Shown: positions 54,143 to 63,124, numbered from the stretch's first letter. The stretch is DNA of 64,000 nt from Roseobacter cerasinus (GCF_009811755.1 NZ_BLIV01000009.1:62001-126000); one strand, 5' to 3'. Numbers and translations: made by a program. The notes: generated by a model not told the origin, from the sequence alone.

Positions 54143-55312
54143 GTGACGGCAGCGATCACAAGCAGTTTGGTTCAGAAACTTGCGGCCGCAGCGCGCGACA
54201 CCCGTGCTGTTTCCGGAGCATCCCACAAGTTCTATAGATACCCGGCCAGGTTTTCCCCTCAGTTCGCCATTGCTGCGATTGAAGCTTTTACCAAACCCGG
54301 AGATTTGGTTCTAGACCCGTTCATCGGTGGCGGCACGACGGGGGTTGAGGCGATGATGTCTGGTCGCCAGTCGATTGGAACTGATATCAATGAACTGGCC
54401 CTTTTTGTTTCAAAGGTCAAAACGACAATCCTCACGAGTAAGGAGCTAGAATTTCTGAGGGACTGGTTTCCTGATTTTTCAAAAGCACTCCGAATCGGAA
54501 AGATCTCGTCAACATATGACGATTGGCGTGAAAAGGGATATTTTCGCCATTTGGAAACGCAAGAGACTTGGCGTCATCGAAATCTAATTCAGTCTGCATT
54601 GGAACTAATTGAAACACTGCCAAATGACCGTCTCAGTGATTTCATGAGATGTGTAGTGCTCAGGTCTATGCAACTATCGTTAGATGGCCGAAAAGAAGTA
54701 ATGAGCATCGAGCAAGTTAGAAAAAAGATTGACGCTCTCTTTGACGAGATGTTGACTTCTATGGCGGCGCTTCCGGTGTCGACGGAAGGCGTTTTTGCCC
54801 CAATCCTCAAAAAGTGCAATGCAGCCGAACTGCACAATTTGTCTGAGTTTGACTCATTGGGCGCACCAAAGCTTGTACTTACTTCACCGCCATACCCAGG
54901 CGTACATGTGCTTTATCACCGTTGGCAAGTCAAAGGGCGACGCGAAACTGCCGCACCATACTGGATAGCAAACAAGTTAGATGGTGATGGCGAGCGGTAC
55001 TACACGCTAGGCAACCGGCATGAGCGCGACCTCAAGACGTATTTCCAAAACTTGGAGGCAATTTTTGCTTCCCTTAGAGAGGTAGTCGATCAGAATACCG
55101 TAGTCGTGCAAATGGTCGCATTTTCGAAGCCCGAGTGGCAGTTGCCGCAGTATCTTGAAGTCATGGAAAACGCAGGCTTCTGTGAACATGATCTAGAGGC
55201 CATGTCTGGCGACAGAATTTGGCGCGATGTCCCCAATCGCAAATGGCATGCGGCGCGGCAAGTTAACCGCGCCGGTTCCAGAGAGGTAGTTCTGATCCAT
55301 CGCAGAGCCTAG
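54143..55312 (+). CDS. DNA methyltransferase, N4-cytosine or N6-adenine type
   Basis: A 389-residue SAM-dependent amino-methyltransferase. After HKFYRYPARFSPQFA come motif I LVLDPFIGGGTTGVEAM (residues 55-71) and motif IV LTSPPY (246-251), with about 180 residues between that probably carry a target-recognition part. SPPY is typical of m4C or m6A enzymes; the exact base is not decidable by eye. GTG start at 54143 with AAGGG upstream. Its last 4 bp overlap, tail to tail, the end of the GHKL ATPase gene. Low G+C compared with core genes. No endonuclease gene is recognised beside it. Confidence 0.85.
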   Translation: MTAAITSSLVQKLAAAARDTRAVSGASHKFYRYPARFSPQFAIAAIEAFTKPGDLVLDPFIGGGTTGVEAMMSGRQSIGTDINELALFVSKVKTTILTSKELEFLRDWFPDFSKALRIGKISSTYDDWREKGYFRHLETQETWRHRNLIQSALELIETLPNDRLSDFMRCVVLRSMQLSLDGRKEVMSIEQVRKKIDALFDEMLTSMAALPVSTEGVFAPILKKCNAAELHNLSEFDSLGAPKLVLTSPPYPGVHVLYHRWQVKGRRETAAPYWIANKLDGDGERYYTLGNRHERDLKTYFQNLEAIFASLREVVDQNTVVVQMVAFSKPEWQLPQYLEVMENAGFCEHDLEAMSGDRIWRDVPNRKWHAARQVNRAGSREVVLIHRRA

Positions 55313-57708
55313 GCGGCGTCACTGACGCCAAGCTCTGATGGGTCCAAATCTCCCAACGAGTTTATCATAGGTATAAGCATCATCGACATAGCTCGAGTTG
55401 CGTATTCTACCTTTTCAGAGACTTCTTTGCCGTCATCGTCCGACGCCTCATGGATCAAAGCCAAACCGACGAGCACCAAGCCAATTTTAAACTGTTCTTT
55501 TAGAAGGTCTTCAGAACCTTTGGCTCGCTCAAGCTCTTTCTTCAGATAAACATTGTCTGCATTAATGTAGAAGTCGAAGCTTCGGTTCTTTCCGTCTTGG
55601 TCTGATTGAATGACCTTCAAAGCGGAATGCTTATCAAACTCATGTACCGACCATTCGTCCTTCGCAACCCACTCTACGTGAGGAAGCGCCAAGCCAGTTG
55701 GATTTAGCTGGTCGTTCCCTTTGTTGTTTGACGGTGGGTTCCTACCGCCAGTCCCTCCTGTTTCGCGTTCAACAAACGGTACAATATTGATTTCGGCAAA
55801 GTTAATGAAAGGCTCTAATCTGTTGGTGTCGGTGACAATTACCTTAATTCGTATTTTATCGCCCACATCGGTGTCCGTCAGTGCAAGTTTCAGATTCGCA
55901 GTTCCGTTATGTAGATTCATACTGTGATCCTGGACGACAGTTTCACTGTTGTCTTCACCAACGATTATGACACCGTACCTCGCCCTTTCCTTCGACCTCC
56001 CGAAGTAGTTATTCTCTGCATCAGTATCGAAACTCATTCTTATTTCTCGGCCCTGCTCAGCGTTCCTGATCAGAGTTTCTCCCGAATTTTTGTTGCGGAA
56101 CCTAAAATACGTTGGAAACTCAACACCTACGAAATCGGGAGCAGAACTCACCGGAGCAGTGGATGTAGGGTCGGACAATCTGGTCCCTGTAAGAAACAGC
56201 GCACTCAGTGTTGGCGATTTTTTCATTACATTCTTCAGGACATCTTCCAACGTCCTGTCGTCTTGAACCTTTTCCTTAATTTTTTCAGTACGCCTTTGGT
56301 GATTGAAAGCCTTGAGAGCAGCGTTTTCTCCAACCTTCTTCTGGATCGCCTGCTCCACCTTGCGTCTAAACTCAGAGTCAGCAAGAGATTCGCGCGTGTT
56401 CATAAAGAGCTCTTCGTGCGCCCATTGATCGATTTTCGAGCAATCGACCCGAGCCATGAGAGAGTTCGAAACATAGTTCAGTCCCACACCACGACGGGTA
56501 AAAAACCGCGAGTGAAGTACGCCTTGTGTTTGACCATTAACTACAAAAAGTACGCCTTCTGACTTGTTCAGATAAGTCTTTGCTCTTCCATCCTTGAAGC
56601 CAAAATACCTGATTGAAAACTCTTGACCATCAACTGTAACAATCTCGTCATAAGGAAAACCATTTGCCAAGTTCCCAGCTTGGTTATCTGAGAGCCGTAC
56701 AGACAGGCCTGTGCTAGGATTGGCAAAGCTTCCCTCTTTGCCTGCGTAGTCCCGACACTCATGAAACATGATTGGCAATGCAGGGCTAGGTAACCGAACA
56801 TCGACTTGGCGAAGAAGGCCGTCGCTCATGAGAATGTTGGACGTCCCCGTGAACTTGTAGGAATAGAGCTTCACAAGCGACCCGTACTCTAGCGGCAGCG
56901 AATACGCCGTATTACCATCTGGCTTCACGGGCAGCGTGTCAGCAGCAAAACGCAGAAGGCCACCCTTGCGTTTAGCGTCGGCCCCAACTGGTGCCAAATA
57001 TCGATAGACACTGTTCCTTTCGCCGGTCGTTGGCGTTTCACGACGGACAACCGTGAAGCTCCATAGATCATGGTGCTTTTCTGACTGGTCAGCGATTTTC
57101 GGGTTTCGTTTCGTGACGATCAATTGAAGGCGCTTATCTCCACAGAACCGCAGTGCACCGGTGCCGCCCATGTTGAAGCGTCCTTGGACAAACGGTACTC
57201 TTAACTTGTTGGACTTGTTCAGCGACATAAATGTATGAGGAACTCGGTCTGGAGACTGACCTTCACCCTCGTCGACAATCGTTAACGACGGCTTCCCCTT
57301 TGCTCCAGTTGCGGCCAAGGTAATCTTCCTGGCAAGTTCTGTGCGTTCTTGCCTGGTCATGTTCTCAATTAGACCATTGGTTTCGTTCTCGGGATTGGCC
57401 GACTTTTGGATCATTTGAGCTACAGCATGGCGAACAGATGGTGGTGCGTCTGAGCTTTCAGGATCGATCCCCATAGAAAGGCATGCATTCATGAGGCTTG
57501 CATCTGCGGCATTTACCAACTTTTCTACCAATGCAGCCACTGGATCGGATTGCTGCGCTCCAGCGGTTGAAAAGTTGTTTTCCATGTCTCCTAAGTCGCG
57601 CCAAGCGTTTGGGGCATCCCAGTAGCCGGCTTCGGTCAGGATCCTGATTACGTCCTTCTCATGGTCCGCGTGAACCAAGTCGATGCAAATTTCTTGATCG
57701 GTACCCAC
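55309..57708 (-). CDS. GHKL (MutL/MORC/Hsp90-like) ATPase of a putative defence system
   Basis: A 799-residue protein with GHKL ATPase motifs: N box VEKLVNAADAS (Glu62, Asn66, Asp69), G1 VDEGEGQSPD (Asp146, Gly148, Gly150) and G2 GRFNMGGTGA (176-185). The roughly 600-residue C-terminal part has no domain I can name, and could hold a transducer fold and an effector region. GHKL proteins related to MutL and MORC occur beside DNA methyltransferases in restriction-modification loci. It converges on the methyltransferase and follows the 73-residue gene by 12 bp. Confidence 0.8.
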   Translation of the reverse strand: MGTDQEICIDLVHADHEKDVIRILTEAGYWDAPNAWRDLGDMENNFSTAGAQQSDPVAALVEKLVNAADASLMNACLSMGIDPESSDAPPSVRHAVAQMIQKSANPENETNGLIENMTRQERTELARKITLAATGAKGKPSLTIVDEGEGQSPDRVPHTFMSLNKSNKLRVPFVQGRFNMGGTGALRFCGDKRLQLIVTKRNPKIADQSEKHHDLWSFTVVRRETPTTGERNSVYRYLAPVGADAKRKGGLLRFAADTLPVKPDGNTAYSLPLEYGSLVKLYSYKFTGTSNILMSDGLLRQVDVRLPSPALPIMFHECRDYAGKEGSFANPSTGLSVRLSDNQAGNLANGFPYDEIVTVDGQEFSIRYFGFKDGRAKTYLNKSEGVLFVVNGQTQGVLHSRFFTRRGVGLNYVSNSLMARVDCSKIDQWAHEELFMNTRESLADSEFRRKVEQAIQKKVGENAALKAFNHQRRTEKIKEKVQDDRTLEDVLKNVMKKSPTLSALFLTGTRLSDPTSTAPVSSAPDFVGVEFPTYFRFRNKNSGETLIRNAEQGREIRMSFDTDAENNYFGRSKERARYGVIIVGEDNSETVVQDHSMNLHNGTANLKLALTDTDVGDKIRIKVIVTDTNRLEPFINFAEINIVPFVERETGGTGGRNPPSNNKGNDQLNPTGLALPHVEWVAKDEWSVHEFDKHSALKVIQSDQDGKNRSFDFYINADNVYLKKELERAKGSEDLLKEQFKIGLVLVGLALIHEASDDDGKEVSEKVEYATRAMSMMLIPMINSLGDLDPSELGVSDAA

Positions 57709-57720
57709 TGCGTCGAGCTC

Positions 57721-57942
57721 CTATAGCTTGAATCTGTTTTCACTGACACTTTTTGGCGAAGAGAACTTTCGCTCAACATCCGAAACTGCCTCTTTAAGCG
57801 CCTTCACGATCTTTCGAACCTCTCCGTCATCCCATTCATACAGCTGTCGGTTGGATAGCTTTCCAAGTCGAACAATTGCTTCAAGGGCTTTATTCGTTCG
57901 ACCCTCAGCAAGCTCACGAAATTTGTCGTGCTTTTCGGACAT
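57721..57942 (-). CDS. Small helical protein upstream of the GHKL ATPase
   Basis: A 73-residue protein, MSEKHDKFRELAEGRTNKAL..., with IVRLGKLSNRQLYEWDDGEV and a long amphipathic helix VRKIVKALKEAVSDVERKF. It recalls small proteins of mobile regions with an ELAExRxNKAL and SNRxxYE pattern, a memory-based match. Start at 57942 is chosen because GGAG is 6 nt upstream; a second ATG lies 3 nt before. Its stop is 12 bp before the ATPase ATG, so the two form an operon. A regulator or ATPase partner role is inferred only. Confidence 0.6.
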   Translation of the reverse strand: MSEKHDKFRELAEGRTNKALEAIVRLGKLSNRQLYEWDDGEVRKIVKALKEAVSDVERKFSSPKSVSENRFKL

Positions 57943-58324
57943 CATATTCTCCAAAATATTCAATAGCTCTTGTGCTGTTTTTTGTATACATAAACTCACC
58001 ACAGTATTCTTGCAATACTGTGTCGCTAAATAGATCAAAACCGCCATAAAACAGCCACTTGAAGTCGTACCCGCTACAGCTAGAGACGCGCTTTTGATTA
58101 CATCTTGATGGAGTTTAGCTTGCAGTATTTCTGTCGATTCGGCTGCGAAGCTGTCCCAAAAGTCACTGCCCGCAAACTAACAAGGTCGTGTCGGACCAAG
58201 ACGCAACGGATGCTCCTCTGCATTGGTAGCATTGAATGTTCGATGTAGTATCGGAACGAAAGGCTGTGCGGGGTGCGACGGTGGAAGGCTCGCTAACCAA
58301 CCTCAATAGTTGTTGCGGGTGAGT
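57943..58324. other. Spacer without a recognised gene (382 bp)
   Basis: It lies between the 73-residue gene and the 103-residue gene. The part nearest 57942 should hold the promoter of the ATPase operon. Short open frames in it are shadows without ribosome sites. No repeat, RNA gene or insertion-sequence end was recognised. Confidence 0.5.
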
Positions 58325-58636
58325 TTATTGCGTCGCTAGAACGCGGCGAACCCAATGAACAGTGGACTGAGCGCCGTGGTCTTCGGCGTCGCTCACTTGC
58401 TCGACAAGCTCGGCCAACGTACGAAGCGCACCGACTTGCGCCTCTGACACACCGTTCGTTTCTAGGCTGACGCTCAAATACTCGTATTTCTTGTGGCATT
58501 GCGCGCTGCCGCCACATGCCTTGGCCAGAGTTTCAATTGTATTGGCAAGCACTTCCCAGCCCGGACGGTCCGGCCATCGATCCGTGAGTTTAACTCCCTC
58601 GGTTTTGCCTTTGGTTTTGCAAATTTTATCGCCCAT
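58325..58636 (-). CDS. Island protein of unknown function
   Basis: A 103-residue protein (MGDKICKTKGKTEGVKLTDR, ANTIETLAKACGGSAQCHKK, LRTLAELVEQVSDAEDHGAQ). Two or three cysteines are scattered without a metal-site pattern, and the rest looks helical. GGAG lies 10 nt upstream, inside the end of the preceding gene, from which it is separated by 3 bp. No family is recognised. Confidence 0.5.
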   Translation of the reverse strand: MGDKICKTKGKTEGVKLTDRWPDRPGWEVLANTIETLAKACGGSAQCHKKYEYLSVSLETNGVSEAQVGALRTLAELVEQVSDAEDHGAQSTVHWVRRVLATQ

Positions 58637-58639
58637 CGT

Positions 58640-59572
58640 TCAGCGCTCCCGGTCTTGTGTTTTTCGTTTTGCTGCAGAAGGCCTCGGAGATCGCAGTCCC
58701 TCAAGTGCATCCTTGGCCTTAGATTGTGCCGAGGATTCATCCTGCAGCGAACGTTCCGCCGCCGCGCCCTGGTCCTTGGCGACCGCCTTCTCTTTTGCGC
58801 GTTGCCTTCTTGTGCCCTGCTGCAAACCCCGATCATTCCGCCGCTCGGTGCGTCGCCACTGCGATTGAAGCTCTCCTCGCTCGACTTTCTGCCGCGCGAT
58901 CAGGTCGGCGCGTTCATCCTGAAATCGGGCATAAAGATCGCGGTGGTCCTGCGCCCGCGCCGCACTCAACCTTTCGAGGCGTCTGCGCAAAGGGCGGTCG
59001 TACCAGTCCTTGAAATTTGCCAGGTGTTGCTTCTCAAGACCGAGGATCGTCGCGTTGCGCAACCGCGCATTTTGGAGGTTTACCCAAGTAAGTTTGGCCA
59101 ACCGTAACGCTTCGCCGGGCTGCCCTTCATGGGGCAAGTCCGGCGACGGCGAAGGCCGCGCTTTTTGTTCTTTTGATTGTTCTTTATAGGAAGGCTCATG
59201 AGTGGACCCTTTTTGAACCACCTGTGAACCCTTTTTCTTCGCCGAAAGGCTCGCCTTTGAACCCTTTTTCGAAGGGCGGAATGGAATGATCTTGCATGGT
59301 GCCAAGAACGTGTAGTTCGTGCAATTGCCTGCACCACGCCCCTCCGTCCGGGACAACCAGCCCGCATCAGTCAGATCTTTGATGGCGCGTTTCAGAGTTG
59401 ATAGCGACAGCCCAAGATACTCTATCAAGGTCGTCAGGCCAGGATTGAGCTGGCCTGTTTCGTCATTTGCGAACTGAACAGCAAGCGCGCCAGCGACAAC
59501 CTTGGCGGTCGCATTCAGGCTTCTGACTTGCATGACAGCTTTGTGCCATTCAAAGCGATTGAGCCTAGGCAT
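58640..59572 (-). CDS. Winged-helix protein with long coiled coil
   Basis: A 310-residue protein. The N-terminal winged-helix domain (residues about 1-90: AGALAVQFANDETGQLNPGL, YLGLSLSTLKRAIKDLTDAG, WLSRTEGRGAGNCTNYTFL) is followed by a Lys/Ser-rich linker and a C-terminal coiled coil rich in Arg, Glu, Gln and Ala. The design resembles replication or mobilisation-associated helix-turn-helix proteins of plasmids and islands. Start at 59572 has GGGAGG 6 nt upstream; an in-frame ATG at 59677 would add 35 residues. Confidence 0.65.
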   Translation of the reverse strand: MPRLNRFEWHKAVMQVRSLNATAKVVAGALAVQFANDETGQLNPGLTTLIEYLGLSLSTLKRAIKDLTDAGWLSRTEGRGAGNCTNYTFLAPCKIIPFRPSKKGSKASLSAKKKGSQVVQKGSTHEPSYKEQSKEQKARPSPSPDLPHEGQPGEALRLAKLTWVNLQNARLRNATILGLEKQHLANFKDWYDRPLRRRLERLSAARAQDHRDLYARFQDERADLIARQKVERGELQSQWRRTERRNDRGLQQGTRRQRAKEKAVAKDQGAAAERSLQDESSAQSKAKDALEGLRSPRPSAAKRKTQDRER

Positions 59573-59750
59573 TGGCACCTCCCGCGATTGCGTTGGAGGC
59601 CGGGAACGGGTAAAAGATTGATGTAGATTGGCGGCCGCCTCTTCGGCGATCCATTCCGCAGAGGTGCCCGCTGGCATTCACTGCGACCTGCCGCCCAAGG
59701 CTCTGTCGTTGTGATTTGGAGTTTGCTCAATCTTTCGAAGGAGCGAACGA

Positions 59751-59877
59751 ATGCGAAAGAACCGTTTTATCGAGGCACAGATGATCGGGATGATCAAAGA
59801 ACAAGGTTCAAGCGTTTAGCGATTGATCCGGTGGATCATTCGTAGCGCCGGACGGCATGCCGACGGCGGAGGTTTGT
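59751..59877 (+). pseudogene. Broken IS3-family OrfA remnant
   Basis: The frame at 59751-59819 reads MRKNRFIEAQMIGMIKEQ then stops, matching the N-terminus of IS3-family OrfA proteins. About 50 bp further, GMPTAEVC is encoded at 59854-59877, the next part of the same protein normally continuous with the first. So a short insertion or rearrangement split the gene, and nothing after this resembles the transposase. The rest of the spacer between 59573 and 59890 (59573-59750 and 59878-59890) holds nothing else recognised. Confidence 0.7.
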
Positions 59878-59890
59878 GTAGCAAAGCGCT

Positions 59891-60487
59891 CTATAGCCCG
59901 CGCACGCCGTCTGTGGTGAGTTTTGCAACCATTCTGGCGTAGTCAGCCCGTTCCGCTTCGTCCGCACCGTGGTTCCACATGTAGAACCAATTGACCATGC
60001 CAAATACTGACATCGTCACAGCCCGAAGTTTCGCTTTGTCTGAAGTGAACGCTTCAGGCGAGATATGCTGGATAATGTCATTCAGCTGTTTGACCATCTC
60101 GCGCTGGTAACCCTTTAAGATGGTTTGCTGATCGAGCGGCAACAGTGGAACACCCTCGGTTTGGATTTTGTGCTCGTTGTCCATTCCCTGATATGCCAAC
60201 AGCGTCTCACGCAAGAAATTGAACAAATGTTCTTCTGGGGTCTGCCCTTCTGAAGCTACAGCGGCCAAACGGTCGCGTAGTTTGCACAGATACGTATCGA
60301 GAATATCGAACAGCAAGGCATCCTTGCTGCTGTAGTAGTGATAGATGTTGGCCTTTGAGATGCCGCAGTCTTTCGCGATCTGTGACATCGACGCGCGCGC
60401 GAAACCTTCCTCGGCAAAGACACGAGCCGCGACTCCGAGGATCCGCTCTCTTTTCTCGTCATGATCTTTCGCGATCGTTCTGGCCAA
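59891..60487 (-). CDS. paaR: TetR-family regulator of the paa operon
   Basis: A 198-residue TetR/AcrR repressor. The DNA-binding domain is EEGFARASMSQIAKDCGISK (helix-turn-helix, about 26-45) with ANIYHYYSSKDALL, and the ligand-binding helical core follows. PaaR-type proteins repress phenylacetate genes and release DNA on binding phenylacetyl-CoA. It follows paaK with a 5-bp gap in the operon paaG-paaI-paaK-paaR. A likely binding site lies in the paaG/dehydrogenase spacer near 63066. Confidence 0.85.
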   Translation of the reverse strand: MARTIAKDHDEKRERILGVAARVFAEEGFARASMSQIAKDCGISKANIYHYYSSKDALLFDILDTYLCKLRDRLAAVASEGQTPEEHLFNFLRETLLAYQGMDNEHKIQTEGVPLLPLDQQTILKGYQREMVKQLNDIIQHISPEAFTSDKAKLRAVTMSVFGMVNWFYMWNHGADEAERADYARMVAKLTTDGVRGL

Positions 60488-60492
60488 CGCGC

Positions 60493-61791
60493 TTATCCCT
60501 TATCCCTGTTGTCTACGACACGTACCGCTTTGCCCTGACTGCGCGCAACACTGCCGGGACCACCAACGACAACCTCGGTGCTGATCCCGACCATGTCTTT
60601 GATTTGCTTCATGAGTTTCTTCGAAGCAGCAGTCTTGTCAGCGCCACTTTCAGCTTCAACATGAACCCGCATTGCGTCCATTCGGCCTGATTTCACCAAT
60701 TCGATCTGGAAATACGGCGCCAGCCCCTCTGTCGTCATCACCTGCTCCTCGATTTGTGTCGGGAAGACATTCACGCCGCGCAGAATGATCATGTCGTCCG
60801 ACCGCCCGGTGATCTTCTCCATCCGACGCATCGAACGCGCGGTGCCCGGCAAGAGCCGCGTGAGATCGCGCGTACGATAGCGGATCATCGGCATACCTTC
60901 CTTGGTCAGCGTGGTGAAAACCAACTCGCCCTCTTGCCCGTCCTCCAGTACCTCGCCGGTCTCGGGATCAATGATCTCGGGGTAGAAATGGTCTTCCCAG
61001 ATGTGCAGACCGTCCTTGGTCTCAACGCATTCATTGGCGACGCCGGGCCCGATAATTTCGGAGAGTCCGTAGATATCTACGGCATGCATGTCGAACGCCT
61101 CTTCAACCTCCAGTCGCATGGCATTGGTCCAGGGTTCCGCGCCAAAGACGCCGACCTGCAACGAGCTTTCGCGTGGGTCGAGACCCGCTTTGTGAAACCC
61201 TTCGAGAATATTCAGCATGTAGGACGGCGTCACCATAATGCCCTGTGGCTGGAAATCCGTGATCAAGCCAACCTGCTTCTCGGTCTGGCCACCACCCATT
61301 GGGACCACGGTCGCGCCCAGTCGTTCAATCCCATAGTGCGCGCCAAGACCACCGGTGAACAAACCGTAGCCATAGGCATTATGCACGATATCCCCGGCGC
61401 GCAGACCGGACGCGCGCAGCGACCGCGCCAGAACATCAGACCAAACCTCAATGTCGTTCTTGGTATAGACAACAACTGTCGGCTTGCCCGTCGTCCCGGA
61501 AGAGGCATGGATACGCATCAGTTGATCGCGCGCAACAGCCGACAGGCCAAAGGGATAGTTTGCCCGCAAGTCATCCTTATAGGTGAACGGGAACCTCGCA
61601 AGATCCTCCAGCGAGGTCAGATCATCGGGGTGCACGCCCGCCGCATCAAACCGCTGTTTGTACATCGGCACATTGTCGTAGGCATGGCGCAGTGACCACT
61701 TGAGCCGTTCCAGTTGCAGAGCCTGAATTTCATCGCGGCTTGCAATCTCAATCGGGTCCAGGTCCGATAGGTTTGGCGTTAGGTCTTTCAT
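60493..61791 (-). CDS. paaK: Phenylacetate-CoA ligase
   Basis: A 432-residue AMP-binding ligase that activates phenylacetate to phenylacetyl-CoA, the first step of the paa pathway. The nucleotide loop SSGTTGKPTVVVYT is near residue 96, and YGLSEIIGPGVANEC and the C-terminal GRSDDMIILRGVNVFPTQIE hinge and lid are intact. Length is typical. Its ATG at 61791 overlaps the paaI stop (ATGA). Confidence 0.96.
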   Translation of the reverse strand: MKDLTPNLSDLDPIEIASRDEIQALQLERLKWSLRHAYDNVPMYKQRFDAAGVHPDDLTSLEDLARFPFTYKDDLRANYPFGLSAVARDQLMRIHASSGTTGKPTVVVYTKNDIEVWSDVLARSLRASGLRAGDIVHNAYGYGLFTGGLGAHYGIERLGATVVPMGGGQTEKQVGLITDFQPQGIMVTPSYMLNILEGFHKAGLDPRESSLQVGVFGAEPWTNAMRLEVEEAFDMHAVDIYGLSEIIGPGVANECVETKDGLHIWEDHFYPEIIDPETGEVLEDGQEGELVFTTLTKEGMPMIRYRTRDLTRLLPGTARSMRRMEKITGRSDDMIILRGVNVFPTQIEEQVMTTEGLAPYFQIELVKSGRMDAMRVHVEAESGADKTAASKKLMKQIKDMVGISTEVVVGGPGSVARSQGKAVRVVDNRDKG

Positions 61792-62240
61792 GATCGGGCC
61801 TCCTCCACAGGGTCTTCGAAGAGCTGGCCCTTGATCGCACGGGAAAACCCCCGCATTTCGGCAACGGTCAGGCCATCTTGATTTGTAACACGCACATCAT
61901 AGATGCCACTGCGCCCCGTCAGCGAGACCTCCGTGGCGATAGCAATCAATTGGTCGCCTTTGTGAACTGGTGCCAGAAAACTAATCATGTTGTGCTGCGC
62001 GACCGTTGATTGGTTGCGACTGTTACACGCAAAAGCAAAAGCGCTGTCGGCCAGCGCAAAGGTGATCCCACCGTGGCCAATGCCATGTCCATTGCAGTGA
62101 TGCGGCTCAATCGTCAGAGCAAGCTCGGCGTGACCTTCGTCAACACTGACGAGGCGCATGCCAATCCAAGCGGACGCGTTGTCATCGCTCCACATGGAAG
62201 CAGCCGCGCGATTGGCGCGGTCTTTTGGTGTCATGCTCAT
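61788..62240 (-). CDS. paaI: Hydroxyphenylacetyl-CoA thioesterase PaaI
   Basis: A 150-residue hotdog thioesterase of the phenylacetate pathway. The PaaI signature NGHGIGHGGITFALADSAFA includes the conserved His/Gly around the active site; Asp in ADSAFAF completes it. It clears dead-end hydroxyphenylacetyl-CoA. Both ends overlap neighbours by 4 bp, so the operon is tightly coupled. Confidence 0.92.
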   Translation of the reverse strand: MSMTPKDRANRAAASMWSDDNASAWIGMRLVSVDEGHAELALTIEPHHCNGHGIGHGGITFALADSAFAFACNSRNQSTVAQHNMISFLAPVHKGDQLIAIATEVSLTGRSGIYDVRVTNQDGLTVAEMRGFSRAIKGQLFEDPVEEARS

Positions 62241-63022
62241 TGCCCTTTGAACTCCGCCGGGCGTTTTTCCAGAAACGCGCGGACACCCTCGGCGTAGTCC
62301 GCACTTTCACCACAGAGTTTCATGTAGTCGGCCTCAAGCTCCAATTGGTCTTCAAGCGTGTTTGTCGCGGCAGATTGAATGGCCGCCTTTGTTTTTGCCA
62401 AACCCAATGTTGGCCCTGACGCGAGAGAAGCCGTCAAGGCGCGCGCCTCGGGCATCAGTTCGTCATCCGGAAAACTCTGCCAGATCAGCCCCCAATCGAC
62501 CGCTTGTCTGGCAGACAAGGGTTGCGCAGTGAAAGCCAGGCCTTTTGCACGGGCCTCTCCCAGCAGACGCGGCAAATGAAAACTGCCGCCCGTATCGGGG
62601 ATCAGCCCGACCTTCGAAAAAGACTGAATGAACTTCGCGCTTTCTCCCGCCAGCACCATATCGCAGGCAAGTGCGACGTTCGCGCCTGCCCCCGCTGCAA
62701 CGCCGTTGACGGCGCAGACAACCGGGAATGGCAGGGATCGGATGAGCTTTACCAAAGGCGCATAACAGTCGCGCACAGTTTTCCCCAGATCGGGTGGACC
62801 GTCCATCTTTGATGGATCGCGATCCCCCAAATCCTGCCCGGCACAAAACCCGCGCCCTGCCCCCGTCAGGAGCACCGCACGCTTGGATGTATCGCGCGCT
62901 TCTTCAAGCGCTGCGCGCAGTTCTCCATGCATCCCGTCATTGAAGCTGTTGAGACGATTCGGCCGGTTCAGCGTAATTTGTCTCCAGCTATCAATGTCTT
63001 CGACCAGTATTGTTTGGGTCAT
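62237..63022 (-). CDS. paaG: 2-(1,2-Epoxy-1,2-dihydrophenyl)acetyl-CoA isomerase PaaG-like
   Basis: A 261-residue crotonase-fold enzyme. The oxyanion motifs are LTGAGRGFCAGQDLGDRD and AVNGVAAGAGANVALACDM, and KVGLIPDTGGSFHLPRLLG carries the catalytic Asp position used by PaaG for epoxide-to-oxepin isomerisation. Length and neighbours agree. First gene of the operon, starting 102 bp from the divergent dehydrogenase gene. Confidence 0.93.
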   Translation of the reverse strand: MTQTILVEDIDSWRQITLNRPNRLNSFNDGMHGELRAALEEARDTSKRAVLLTGAGRGFCAGQDLGDRDPSKMDGPPDLGKTVRDCYAPLVKLIRSLPFPVVCAVNGVAAGAGANVALACDMVLAGESAKFIQSFSKVGLIPDTGGSFHLPRLLGEARAKGLAFTAQPLSARQAVDWGLIWQSFPDDELMPEARALTASLASGPTLGLAKTKAAIQSAATNTLEDQLELEADYMKLCGESADYAEGVRAFLEKRPAEFKGQ

Positions 63023-63065
63023 ATGCGTGCTCTTTCGTGCTCAATTCCAAATAGTTCTTGCATAA

Positions 63066-63079
63066 ACCGACCGGACGGT
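63066..63079. promoter_or_regulatory. Candidate PaaR operator
   Basis: The 14-bp site ACCGACCGGACGGT is a dyad in which 12 of 14 positions pair (ACCG-N-CCGG-N-CGGT) and its flanks AAA/TTT are also A+T. It lies between paaG (start 63022) and the divergent dehydrogenase gene (start 63125). TetR-type PaaR repressors bind such A(C)CG-rich dyads. A second AAACCGATAAA half-like motif lies 15 bp downstream. Confidence 0.5.
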
Positions 63080-63124
63080 CAATTTATAAACCGATAAATG
63101 ATTCGAGCGCAATGAGCCATCGCC

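Noticed and set aside
52010-59890. Duplicate of the tRNA-Cys 3' end as attR
   Set aside because: Not found by eye between the integrase and the paa genes; a computed search is needed to be sure.
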